Shown in pieces: positions 1 to 7,056 of a stretch of 11,578 nt of DNA. The stretch comes from RGIG250 sp045616885. GTDB lineage: Bacteria; Bacillota; Negativicutes; Selenomonadales; Selenomonadaceae. The notes under the pieces were generated by a model, which worked only from the letters and a program-made list of their open reading frames with translations, made no database searches and was not told the DNA's origin. The stretch covers positions 1 to 11,578 of the forward strand of contig JAZLHS010000165.1 in the NCBI GenBank assembly GCA_045616885.1, in the 5' to 3' direction. The translations under genes and the position numbers were made by a program. Position 1 is the first letter of the stretch. Each line of letters opens with the position of its first letter.

Positions 1-364
1 GATGCTCATGGGGCTCATGGTGATGCCCGTGTCCACCCTCGTGATGATGGTGTCCGTGACCATGTTCATTATGATGCTCATGATGATGTTCGTGTTCATC
101 ATGATGATGCTGTTCCTTGCCGTAGAGATAGTCCATGTCATGGTCGTGATTTTCGTGTTCGCTGTCCAAGATAACATCGAAATCACAAAGCTCCAGTCCC
201 GCCTTTTTCACCCGGGATATGTTTATGGAAAAACCATCCGCCGGTATCCCGGACAGAACATTTTCCAAAACCTGCCTGTCGGCTCCCAAATCGAGAAGGG
301 CGGCCACCGTCATATCGCCGCTTATACCGGTCTCACATTCGAGATAGATGCTTCTTTTGCTCAT
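1..364 (-). CDS. larC: LarC, nickel-pincer cofactor biosynthesis protein (N-terminal part, cut by window edge)
   Basis: The first 121 codons are visible. LarC is known as the CTP-dependent cyclometallase that inserts nickel into the pyridinium-dithiocarboxylate mononucleotide made by LarB and LarE, giving the cofactor of lactate racemase LarA and relatives. The N-terminus has the family signature: a short beta strand (SIYLEC, residues 5-10), then GISGDM at 13-18 and AALLDLG at 21-27. From about residue 70 it becomes strongly histidine-rich: 24 of residues 70-121 are His, mostly mixed with Glu, Asp and Gly. LarC proteins often carry a His-rich loop here, thought to bind or store nickel; this one is long and continues beyond the window. 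The ATG directly follows the larB stop codon with no gap, so the two genes are probably translationally coupled. The catalytic region and the C-terminal half are not visible, so intactness cannot be judged. In Lactobacillus larC is read through a programmed frameshift; that region lies outside this window. Confidence 0.9.
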   Translation of the reverse strand, partial: MSKRSIYLECETGISGDMTVAALLDLGADRQVLENVLSGIPADGFSINISRVKKAGLELCDFDVILDSEHENHDHDMDYLYGKEQHHHDEHEHHHEHHNEHGHGHHHHEGGHGHHHEPHEH

Positions 365-1114
365 TTATTTCACTCCCAGGCTGTTTATCTGCCCGGCAAT
401 ATAGCCGGCACCGTACCCGTTATCTATATTTACCACCGCAATGCCGTTGGCACAGGAATTTATCATCGTCAGAAGTGCCGACAATCCATTGAAGCTGGCT
501 CCATAGCCCACCGACGTCGGCACCGCGATGACCGGCTTGTCTACCAGTCCGCCAATGACACTGGCCAGCGCTCCTTCCATTCCGGCGATAGCTATCACGC
601 AGTTTGCCTTCTGAATAAGCTCAGCCCTTGCCAGCAGGCGATGAATTCCGCTGACTCCTACATCAAAGACCCGCTCCACTCGATTGCCGAAAAATTCTGC
701 CGTCTGAGCGGCCTCCTCTGCCACGGGGATATCTGCTGTCCCGGCGGTGCATACGGCAATAAGGCCCTTTTTCTCTTTTTCCGGCTTCTCTATCTTCATT
801 ATTCTTGCCAGCTTGTCATACCGGACAGGGACATCGGTCATTGCCTCTTTCACCAGCTCGTACTGTTCTTCCGAGGCTCTTGTTCCCAGCACTTCCCCGT
901 TGGCTTCATAGAGAGTACGGAAAATTTTAACAAGGTGTTCATCAGCCTTGCCCTGACAGAATACCACCTCAGGATACCCGGAGCGGACAGCCCGATTCAA
1001 ATCCAGCTTCGCACAGCCGATATCTGCAACCGGCGGACGCCGCAGAATTGCTTCTGCGTCTTCTATGGACATTGCCCCTGACCGAACAGCCTCTAACAAT
1101 TCACGTGTTTGCAT
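365..1114 (-). CDS. larB: LarB, pyridinium-3,5-biscarboxylic acid mononucleotide synthase
   Basis: 249 aa, about the usual family length. LarB carboxylates the pyridinium ring of nicotinic acid adenine dinucleotide and releases AMP, giving the biscarboxylic mononucleotide that LarE then sulfurates; this is the first step of nickel-pincer cofactor synthesis. The C-terminal half (about residues 115-249) is the PurE-like AIR-carboxylase fold, with VCTAGTADIPVAEEAA at 121-136, the AGMEGALASV segment at 177-186 and SCANGIAVVNIDNGYGAGY at 220-238. Glu180 and Cys221 match the positions I recall as catalytic in the Lactobacillus enzyme (from memory, not checked). I chose the ATG at 1114 because AAAGGGA lies 6 nt upstream. 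An in-frame TTG at 1153, just after the pgeF stop, would add 13 residues but has no recognisable ribosome binding site. larC abuts it downstream. larA and larE are not in the window. Confidence 0.94.
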   Translation of the reverse strand: MQTRELLEAVRSGAMSIEDAEAILRRPPVADIGCAKLDLNRAVRSGYPEVVFCQGKADEHLVKIFRTLYEANGEVLGTRASEEQYELVKEAMTDVPVRYDKLARIMKIEKPEKEKKGLIAVCTAGTADIPVAEEAAQTAEFFGNRVERVFDVGVSGIHRLLARAELIQKANCVIAIAGMEGALASVIGGLVDKPVIAVPTSVGYGASFNGLSALLTMINSCANGIAVVNIDNGYGAGYIAGQINSLGVK

Positions 1115-1154
1115 AGCGTTTCCCTTTTCAGGCAGTTCTACAGCCTGTATCAAT

Positions 1155-1988
1155 TTATTTCAGTGCTATTACCGCCGCCAGCCGACCGGTCTGTCCGTTG
1201 TCATGGCGGAAGGAGAAAAACAGCTCGTGATTGCTGTCAGTCGATACATTGGCGTTACTGATATTATCTGACGGCACACCGGCCTGCTCCAGTACATATT
1301 GATTTACCGCCCAGAGGTCGAGATGTTCTTTCTCATAGCCTTCTGTAAGAACCATCCCGCGCTCCCTGACTACATTCTCACCGAAGCGAGCGGTAAAAAG
1401 CTCTGCCAATTCACTGCCCACCTCGTAGTCAACTCCGTTAATGGAAGGGCCAATGGTCGCCAAAATATCCTCCGGTCTTGAGCCATAAGCCGCCGTCATC
1501 GTCTCCACTGCTCTGGCGGCAATGGCATCATAGCTGCCGCGCCAGCCGGCATGAACAGCCCCAATGGCCATCTTCACCGGGTCAAAGAGCAGCACCGGCG
1601 TGCAGTCAGCCACGAAAACCATCAGCGGCAGCGCGGGCACATTTGTCACCAGCGCATCGGTATTTTCCAATGCATCGGCATACACTCTGTTGCCGCGGCC
1701 GGCATCAGCGGCGGTGACTACGGCCACCCGGTCGCTGTGCGTCTGCTGGGCTGTGACCAGCTTATCAAAATCCAGCTCCAATACCTCAAGGAATCGGCGA
1801 CGGTTCTCGATGACCGCCTCCGGCTTGTCCCCTACATGAAGTGCCAAATTCAAAGAGCGATAGACGCCTTCACTTACTCCGCCCTGTCGTGCGCTTACGG
1901 CAGCTGTTATCATGGTCCTGGGGAAAATTGAAAATTCTCCGTACCAAAGGTTTGCCCGTTCACCGGCTCCGTTTTTCAAGCAAAACAT
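1155..1988 (-). CDS. pgeF: PgeF/YlmD/YfiH-family protein (peptidoglycan editing factor, laccase-domain purine nucleoside enzyme)
   Basis: 277 aa, typical for the family. In E. coli the homologue (YfiH/PgeF) keeps L-Ser out of the peptidoglycan peptide. Other homologues act in vitro as adenosine deaminase and purine nucleoside phosphorylase. Both are known from the family; neither can be assigned here. The expected metal ligands are present: His84 in TAQQTHSDRV, Cys129 in VADCTPVLLFD and His146 in AVHAGWRG. An N-terminal SARQGGVSEGVYRSLNLALHVGD segment lies at 32-54, GPSING at 180-185, and the C-terminal FFSFRHDNGQTGR signature at 257-269. The ATG is preceded by AAAGGAT at a good distance. The gap to the radical SAM gene upstream is 23 nt and about 40 nt separate its stop from the larB ATG, so it sits inside the inferred operon. 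With RodZ in the same run, a cell-wall role is plausible but inferred. Confidence 0.92.
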   Translation of the reverse strand: MFCLKNGAGERANLWYGEFSIFPRTMITAAVSARQGGVSEGVYRSLNLALHVGDKPEAVIENRRRFLEVLELDFDKLVTAQQTHSDRVAVVTAADAGRGNRVYADALENTDALVTNVPALPLMVFVADCTPVLLFDPVKMAIGAVHAGWRGSYDAIAARAVETMTAAYGSRPEDILATIGPSINGVDYEVGSELAELFTARFGENVVRERGMVLTEGYEKEHLDLWAVNQYVLEQAGVPSDNISNANVSTDSNHELFFSFRHDNGQTGRLAAVIALK

Positions 1989-2011
1989 AATTTATCCTTT
2001 CAATGTATCTT

Positions 2012-3763
2012 TTAGGAGCAGACACCGCAGCGTCTGCAGCCATCAAAACACATAACCGTAGCTTTCCTGTCACGGGCATTTTCCAGCTCTCGCCGGAGAT
2101 AATCCCGCCGCACTCCTATATCAATCATTTCCCATGGGAAGATTTCTTCTGCCCCTCTCTCCCGATACAGATAGAAGTCGGCATCAAAGCCTTCATCCTT
2201 CATCATCCGCAGGAAAGTCTTCGAGGCTTCGGCTCCTCTCTCCTCATAGGCTCGGCACAACACTTCGCCGATACGACTGTCACCGCGAGCCAAGACTCCC
2301 TGAACATAGGCTTCCTTCAAAGATTCCGTCTTCAGCTCTATTCCCTTGCGCTTCTTCAAGCCGGCGTTAAGTCGCTTCAGCGACTCCTCCACCGTCTTTT
2401 TATCGGCCATTGGCAGCCACTGAAAGGGCGTGAAAGGTTTCGGGATAAATGGGTTTACGCTGAGAGTGAAGGTTCCCTTACTGCCCTCCGCCTCCATAAA
2501 ATCTTTCAGTCGATGGGTCAGCCGGGCTATCTCATCAATATCTTCCGGCTTTTCCCACGGCAGCCCTACCATTATATACATACGGAAATGGCGAATACCC
2601 GCCGCCACTCCAAGGCGAATCGTATTATAAAGGTGCTCTTCCTCGATGCCCTTGTTGATTACCGCCCGCATATCCTCACTGCCCGCCTCCGGTGCAATGG
2701 TGATAGTCTGCATTCCGCTGTCGGCCAGTGCCTTTACCAGCGTTGGCGTCACAGAATCTGCCCGGAAGGAAGCCACGGACATTGTCTGCCCCTCGCCTCT
2801 TATGTATTCACACAGCGCATCTATTTCCGGATAATCGGATATTGCCGCCCCCATCAGCCCGAAGCGCTTGCCAAACCTTTTCGCCTCTTCTATTTCCCGC
2901 TTCAGCACGGCCAGTGAGCGGCTGCGAGGGCGGCGGAACGCATAGCCCGCCATACAGAAGCGGCAATGACGGCCGCAGCCGCGACCGGTCTCGACCAGAT
3001 ACAGGTTAAACTCTGTATCTTCGGTAACTACGACCGTATGAGCCGGATATTCATCAAGATTCTTCACCCAGCGGCGGCTTATTCTCTCCGGCACAGGAGT
3101 CTCCGATGACTCTGCCGGCCGAATAGCACTGACAATCCCTTCTTCATCGTAGCTCCACTCATAGAGAGATGACACAAACACACCCGGCACCGACGCCAGC
3201 CGCTGAATTGTCTCCCGGCGGGACAGATTATCTGCTCTTGCCTGCTGGACAGCCTCCACTATCTCCCCCACCGTCTCTTCTCCCTCGCCGATAACGAAGG
3301 CATCCACCATAGGCGAAAGCACGGCAGGATTGAATGTAGCGCAGGGACCGCCGGCAATGACGATAGGCTCCCGCTCGCCTCGCTCTGCCGCCCGGACAGT
3401 GACCCTGCCCATATCCAGCAGCAGCGGTATATTGAAATAATCCATCTCAAAGGAGACTGACAGTCCGATAATATCAAAGTGGTCAAGGGGACGCTGATTC
3501 TCCAGCGTCATTATCGGCGTATCGGTACGCAGGTACTCTGCCAGCTCTTTTTTCTCCGGCAGAAAAAACCGCTCACAGACAGTATCGCTGCGGCGGTTCA
3601 AAATATCATAGATTATATGAAAACCCAGATTTGACATTCCGGTCCCGTAGGCATTCGGGTAGCCGAGCGCAAAGCAAATAGCTCCGCCGTCACTGCTGCT
3701 GCGGTAGTAGCCCTGCTCCTTAGCCAGGCGCTGCCGCAGCTTTTCTGTAAGTTTCCAGTTCAA
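2012..3763 (-). CDS. B12-binding-domain/radical SAM protein, TIGR03960-like, function unassigned
   Basis: 583 aa. A cobalamin-binding-like N-terminal region (about residues 27-170; MSNLGFHIIYDILNRR at 43-58, DIIGLSVSFEMDYFNI at 97-112, GGPCATFNPAVLSP at 138-151, GEGEET at 159-164) precedes a radical SAM core. The 4Fe-4S motif is C-x3-C-x2-C at Cys263, Cys267 and Cys270. Core landmarks follow: ISDYPEIDAL (308-317), SVASFRADSV (329-338), TIAPEAGSEDMR (355-366) and MVGLPWE (398-404). The protein ends in a second cysteine cluster, C-x3-C-x2-C-x2-C (Cys572, 576, 579, 582), which could hold another Fe-S cluster or a metal. This resembles the N-terminal half of the rSAM family usually linked to a DUF2344 (TIGR03936) protein; no such partner is in the window. 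The start is TTG, chosen because GGAGG lies 7 nt upstream and no ATG fits as well. It lies 21 nt after nrdR and 23 nt before pgeF. Substrate unknown; tRNA or other nucleic acid modification is a guess only. Confidence 0.88.
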   Translation of the reverse strand: MNWKLTEKLRQRLAKEQGYYRSSSDGGAICFALGYPNAYGTGMSNLGFHIIYDILNRRSDTVCERFFLPEKKELAEYLRTDTPIMTLENQRPLDHFDIIGLSVSFEMDYFNIPLLLDMGRVTVRAAERGEREPIVIAGGPCATFNPAVLSPMVDAFVIGEGEETVGEIVEAVQQARADNLSRRETIQRLASVPGVFVSSLYEWSYDEEGIVSAIRPAESSETPVPERISRRWVKNLDEYPAHTVVVTEDTEFNLYLVETGRGCGRHCRFCMAGYAFRRPRSRSLAVLKREIEEAKRFGKRFGLMGAAISDYPEIDALCEYIRGEGQTMSVASFRADSVTPTLVKALADSGMQTITIAPEAGSEDMRAVINKGIEEEHLYNTIRLGVAAGIRHFRMYIMVGLPWEKPEDIDEIARLTHRLKDFMEAEGSKGTFTLSVNPFIPKPFTPFQWLPMADKKTVEESLKRLNAGLKKRKGIELKTESLKEAYVQGVLARGDSRIGEVLCRAYEERGAEASKTFLRMMKDEGFDADFYLYRERGAEEIFPWEMIDIGVRRDYLRRELENARDRKATVMCFDGCRRCGVCS

Positions 3764-3784
3764 AAATATTCCTCCAAGAGTTCC

Positions 3785-4252
3785 CTATTTATTCCCCATT
3801 GACCGGTTCAGCAATTGCTCCAGCTCGTCCCGGAACATCGTAATATCCGCAAACTTTCGATAAACAGAGGCGAAGCGGATATACGCTACCTCGTCGAAAT
3901 CCCGCAGCTTGTCCATGACCAGCTCACCGATTTCGTTGGTAGTGATTTCTCTGTCCGCCGAGTTCCGTATTGACCGCTCGATATCCCGCGACAGTCTGAG
4001 AATATCATCCATGGGAATATTCCGCTTGTCACAGGAGCGAATGAGACCGTTAAGAATCTTATTGCTGTCGAAGGCTACTCGACGGCCATCGTTCTTTATG
4101 ACCATCAAAGGTACCTGCTCTACTTCCTCATAGGTGGTAAAACGGCGACCGCACTCCATACACTCGCGGCGGCGACGGATTGACATATCGTCATCTGAGG
4201 AACGGGAATCTATTACCTTGCTGTCTTTTGCTTTGCAAAACGGGCAACGCAT
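3785..4252 (-). CDS. nrdR: NrdR, ATP-cone transcriptional repressor of ribonucleotide reductase genes
   Basis: 155 aa, the normal family length. NrdR senses ATP/dATP through an ATP-cone and represses ribonucleotide reductase operons by binding paired NrdR boxes. The N-terminal zinc ribbon has all four cysteines (Cys3, Cys6, Cys31, Cys34) around MRCPFCKAKDSKVIDSR and the CMECGRRFTTYEEVE segment. The ATP-cone follows at about 48-138 (PLMVIKNDGRRVAFDSNKI, then EVAYIRFASVYRKF at 121-134). I chose the ATG at 4252 because the protein then starts directly at the conserved MRCPFC and AAGGTG lies 7 nt upstream. The longer frame reaching 4321 only adds a basic stretch inside the end of ygiQ. The gap from the ygiQ stop is 13 nt. 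No ribonucleotide reductase gene or clear NrdR box is in the window, so its targets lie elsewhere. Confidence 0.97.
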   Translation of the reverse strand: MRCPFCKAKDSKVIDSRSSDDDMSIRRRRECMECGRRFTTYEEVEQVPLMVIKNDGRRVAFDSNKILNGLIRSCDKRNIPMDDILRLSRDIERSIRNSADREITTNEIGELVMDKLRDFDEVAYIRFASVYRKFADITMFRDELEQLLNRSMGNK

Positions 4253-4265
4253 ACTGTTCACCTTC

Positions 4266-6113
4266 TTATTTCTGCGGCTTCTTTTTGACGGGCCGCAAGA
4301 GGCACTTTTCACCAAAACCAATCAGGTCGAGACGCCCTGTCTTCTTCAAGGCTTCCTCTACAAAGGGACGGTTCTCCGGCAGCCAATACTGCATCAGTGC
4401 ACGCTGGAGCTTTTTCTCCTCCGGACGCTTTGCCGTCCAGACCTTCTCCCCGGTCAGCGGGTCTATGCCGCTGTAGTACATCGCCGTCGACAGCGTCCCC
4501 GGGGTCGGAATAAAATCCTGCACCTGCTGTGGATGATACCCCATCTCACGCAAGAACACCGCCAGCTCCACTGCATCCTTCAGGGTAGCGCCCGGATGAC
4601 TGGACATGAAGTACGGGACAAGGTACTGCTCTTTGCCCAGCCGCTGATTTGTCTCTTCAAAACGGCGGACAAACTTCAGATAGGTACTCCGGTCGGATTT
4701 CCCCATAAGATGAGTGACCCGATCCGTAATATGCTCCGGAGCTATCTTCAGCTGACCGCTCACATGATATTTGCACAGTTCCGTCAGGAAGCTGTCCTTG
4801 CACTTCAGCAGATAATCAAATCGCACGCCGGAGCGGACAAATACCCTCTTTACCCCCGGCAGCTTCCGCAGTCTGCGCAGCAGGACGATGAAGTCATCCT
4901 GATTGGCTTCCAGATTGCTGCAGGGTACCGGCGACAGACAGGACTTGCCCCGGCAGGTACCACGCTTCAGCTGAGCCTGACAGCTGGGAATACGGAAATT
5001 TGCCGTAGGGCCGCCCACATCGTGAATATATCCCTTGAAGCCCGGCTGCTTCGTCAGTAGCTCGGCTTCTCTGATGATCGACTCCTGACTGCGAGCCTGA
5101 ATGATTCGTCCCTGATGAGATACGATAGCGCAAAAATTGCAGCCGCCAAAGCAGCCCCGCTGACTCACCAGACTGAACTCTACCTCTTTCAGAGCCGGCA
5201 CACCGCCGGCCTCCCGATACATGGGATGATAGGTTCTCATGTAGGGCAGGTCGTATATCTCATCCATCTCTTCGGTAGAGAGAGGCATGGCCGGTGGATT
5301 CTGAACGATACACCACTCACCGTTCTGCTGAGCCAGCCGCTTGCCTCGGATGGGATCCTGCTCCAGATATTCTTCCTTAAAGGCCGCGGCAAAGGCTTTT
5401 TTGTCGGCCAGCACATCATCGAAAGAAGGCAGCTTCACATAGTCGTATATATAATCAAAATCCGGGACACGGAAACAGGTTCCCGGTATATCCTGTATGG
5501 CTTCTATCGGCGTTCCCTGCTGTAGCTCCGCCGCCAGTGACAGTATCTGCTTCTCTCCCATTCCATAGATGAGCAGATCCGCTGCGGTATCCGCCAGAAT
5601 AGACCGCTTCAGCTTGTCCGACCAATAGTCGTAGTGAGCAAAGCGGCGGAGACTGGCCTCTATCCCGCCGATGACTATAGGCACATCGCCGAATATCTCC
5701 CGCAGCTTGTTGGCATAGACAGTCACGGCATGAGCCGGACGCTTGTCCGGTGCCCCGCCGGGAGAATAGGCATCTGTACTGCGGCGTTTCTTCGCCGCCG
5801 TAAATTTATTCAGCAGCGAATCCATATTACCGCTGGAAACAAGAAAAGCCAGACGCGGCCGTCCGAAGCGGAGGAAATCCTCCCTCGTCCGCCAGTCCGG
5901 CTGGGGAATAATCCCGACCCGATAACCGTGAGCCTCCAACAGCCGACAGATGATTGCCGGGCCAAAGCTCGGATGGTCTACATAGGCATCGCCGGAGACG
6001 AAGATGAAATCAAGCTCATCCCATCCCCTGCGCTCCATGTCCTCCCGACAGACCGGAAGGAAGCCATCCCGATTTAACGCGTCTCTATTATTTTTTGCAA
6101 AATTATTCTGCAT
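4266..6113 (-). CDS. ygiQ: YgiQ-family radical SAM protein (UPF0313)
   Basis: 615 aa. The N-terminal part carries the family's VSGDAYVDHPSFGPAIICRLLE stretch (in two parts, from residue 39), VGIIPQPDW (66-74), SSGNMDSLLNKFTA (93-106) and GGIEASLRRFAHYDYWSD (149-166). The radical SAM core has C-x3-C-x2-C at Cys321, Cys325 and Cys328 (RGCFGGCNFCAI), then HDVGGPTANF (364-373). A second cysteine set at 378, 387, 392 and 398 sits in a region where family members also carry cysteines and may bind another cluster. GQLKIAPEH (453-461) and QDFIPTPGT (532-540) are further core and C-terminal landmarks. YgiQ proteins are widespread in anaerobes; I know of no firmly assigned reaction. The start codon overlaps the rodZ stop by one base (TAATG) and has only a weak GA-rich site before it, so translation is probably coupled to rodZ. 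nrdR follows after 13 nt. Confidence 0.94.
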   Translation of the reverse strand: MQNNFAKNNRDALNRDGFLPVCREDMERRGWDELDFIFVSGDAYVDHPSFGPAIICRLLEAHGYRVGIIPQPDWRTREDFLRFGRPRLAFLVSSGNMDSLLNKFTAAKKRRSTDAYSPGGAPDKRPAHAVTVYANKLREIFGDVPIVIGGIEASLRRFAHYDYWSDKLKRSILADTAADLLIYGMGEKQILSLAAELQQGTPIEAIQDIPGTCFRVPDFDYIYDYVKLPSFDDVLADKKAFAAAFKEEYLEQDPIRGKRLAQQNGEWCIVQNPPAMPLSTEEMDEIYDLPYMRTYHPMYREAGGVPALKEVEFSLVSQRGCFGGCNFCAIVSHQGRIIQARSQESIIREAELLTKQPGFKGYIHDVGGPTANFRIPSCQAQLKRGTCRGKSCLSPVPCSNLEANQDDFIVLLRRLRKLPGVKRVFVRSGVRFDYLLKCKDSFLTELCKYHVSGQLKIAPEHITDRVTHLMGKSDRSTYLKFVRRFEETNQRLGKEQYLVPYFMSSHPGATLKDAVELAVFLREMGYHPQQVQDFIPTPGTLSTAMYYSGIDPLTGEKVWTAKRPEEKKLQRALMQYWLPENRPFVEEALKKTGRLDLIGFGEKCLLRPVKKKPQK

Positions 6114-6919
6114 TACTTAACTCTTTCGGCCTTGTCCTTGGTATAGCGAATCTCTACGACCTCGCCATTCTTTCCCGCCTTGCCGAGAGACTTTCCGTTG
6201 CTGGTTATCTCCACCGCACCGGCATTGCCCAGAGTAACATTTACATTCTTGTTACCCTTCCAGGTAAGGCGCTGACCCTTCTCTACGAAACCTTCAAATA
6301 CATCCTTGCCATCGGACGTGACCCATGTCCAGCAGTTGCTGCTGAAGGTCGCTACTACCTCTACGCCGTCCACCTTACCGGAGGCCGACGCCGTAGAATT
6401 GGCTACCTCGATGACCGTATTATTCTTTACTTCCTGCTTCTGGGCAACCTGACGGCTCTTTCCCGTATCGGCAGCCGTGTCATTGCCAAAGAAATAGTAG
6501 ATGCCGCCCACAAAAGAAATAACCACCACAGCAGCGGCAGTCATCACCTTCGTCATGGTGCTGGTTCCCTGAGTGCGATCCTTGAAATCTTTACCGGAGC
6601 TGAAGGTCACCTTTCGGCTCTCGTCCCGCTGCGTGACAGATACCGGACGGGGCGCCGTAGCCGGGATGTTCTCCTCCGGCTCTTTTACCTCAGGCTCCAT
6701 CTCTTCTTTGAACTGAGCAGCGATAGCATCTCCGTCCAGTCCCAGAAAATCCGCATAATTTCGTACAAATCCGCGAGCATATACCAGACCCGGCAGCTTA
6801 TCATACTTTTCGCTCTCGATAGCCTCCAAATATGTCCGTTTTATGCTCGTGCTGTTCTCCACATCCTCGAAAGCCAGCCCCTTTGCTTCACGCTGCTCCC
6901 GGAGAATCTTTCCTACCAT
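6113..6919 (-). CDS. rodZ: RodZ-like membrane protein with N-terminal helix-turn-helix and C-terminal DUF4115 domain
   Basis: 268 aa. The order is typical of RodZ/YmfM: a cytoplasmic helix-turn-helix of the HTH_25 type at about 1-68 (GKILREQREAKGLAFEDVE; TSIKRTYLEAIESEKYDKLPG; ARGFVRNYADFLGL), an acidic proline-containing linker with a basic stretch (about 70-120), one transmembrane helix at about 124-144 (VMTAAAVVVISFVGGIYYFF), a low-complexity extracytoplasmic linker, and a beta-rich C-terminal domain (about 165-262; CWTWVTSDGKDVFEGFVEKGQ). RodZ links MreB filaments to the elongation machinery and sets rod shape. No mre genes are nearby, so that role is taken from the family. The ATG has AAGGAGG nine bases upstream. 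It is the first gene of the inferred seven-gene operon, behind the promoter at 7021-7050. Its stop overlaps the ygiQ start by one base. Confidence 0.88.
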   Translation of the reverse strand: MVGKILREQREAKGLAFEDVENSTSIKRTYLEAIESEKYDKLPGLVYARGFVRNYADFLGLDGDAIAAQFKEEMEPEVKEPEENIPATAPRPVSVTQRDESRKVTFSSGKDFKDRTQGTSTMTKVMTAAAVVVISFVGGIYYFFGNDTAADTGKSRQVAQKQEVKNNTVIEVANSTASASGKVDGVEVVATFSSNCWTWVTSDGKDVFEGFVEKGQRLTWKGNKNVNVTLGNAGAVEITSNGKSLGKAGKNGEVVEIRYTKDKAERVK

Positions 6920-6969
6920 GATTGCTGCCCTCCTTCTTTATGAAAACCGTATTTTTACAGAGCCAGCCG

Positions 6970-6987
6970 CCTGTATCCTCATACAGG
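6970..6987 (-). promoter_or_regulatory. Perfect palindromic hairpin in the rodZ leader
   Basis: Seven base pairs (CCTGTAT/ATACAGG) enclose a four-base loop, about 30 nt downstream of the predicted transcription start and about 50 nt before the rodZ start codon. No U-run follows on the minus strand, so it is not a simple terminator. It may be an operator palindrome, an mRNA-stabilising hairpin or neither. The inverted repeat is seen; the role is inference. Confidence 0.4.
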
Positions 6988-7020
6988 TCAGACAGTCCCC
7001 CAAGTTTCTATTCTGATTTG

Positions 7021-7050
7021 ATTATACGCTATGAATTATAGCTTTGTAAA
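7021..7050 (-). promoter_or_regulatory. Sigma-A type promoter for the rodZ-larC operon
   Basis: On the minus strand TTTACA is followed after 18 bases by TATAAT, a five-of-six and a six-of-six match. Transcription would start near 7014 and give a leader of about 95 nt. The spacer itself contains a short inverted repeat (GCTAT/ATAGC). The element lies right behind the stop codon of the upstream membrane-protein gene. No terminator is seen between them, so read-through from that gene may add to expression. Confidence 0.7.
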
Positions 7051-7056
7051 CATCTT

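Noticed and set aside
2..1081. Plus-strand open frame of 359 codons opposite larC and larB, Met-rich at its start
   Set aside because: The Met-rich beginning is simply the complement of the His codons (CAT) of larC. The rest is antisense to larB.
2003..2917. Plus-strand open frame of 304 codons opposite the B12/radical SAM gene, with similar long frames at 4134-5060 and 6095-6943
   Set aside because: All are antisense to confident conserved genes, lack ribosome binding sites and resemble no protein family I know.
4253..4321. N-terminal extension of NrdR by 23 codons
   Set aside because: It overlaps the end of ygiQ, lacks a good site, and NrdR proteins start at the zinc ribbon MRCPFC.
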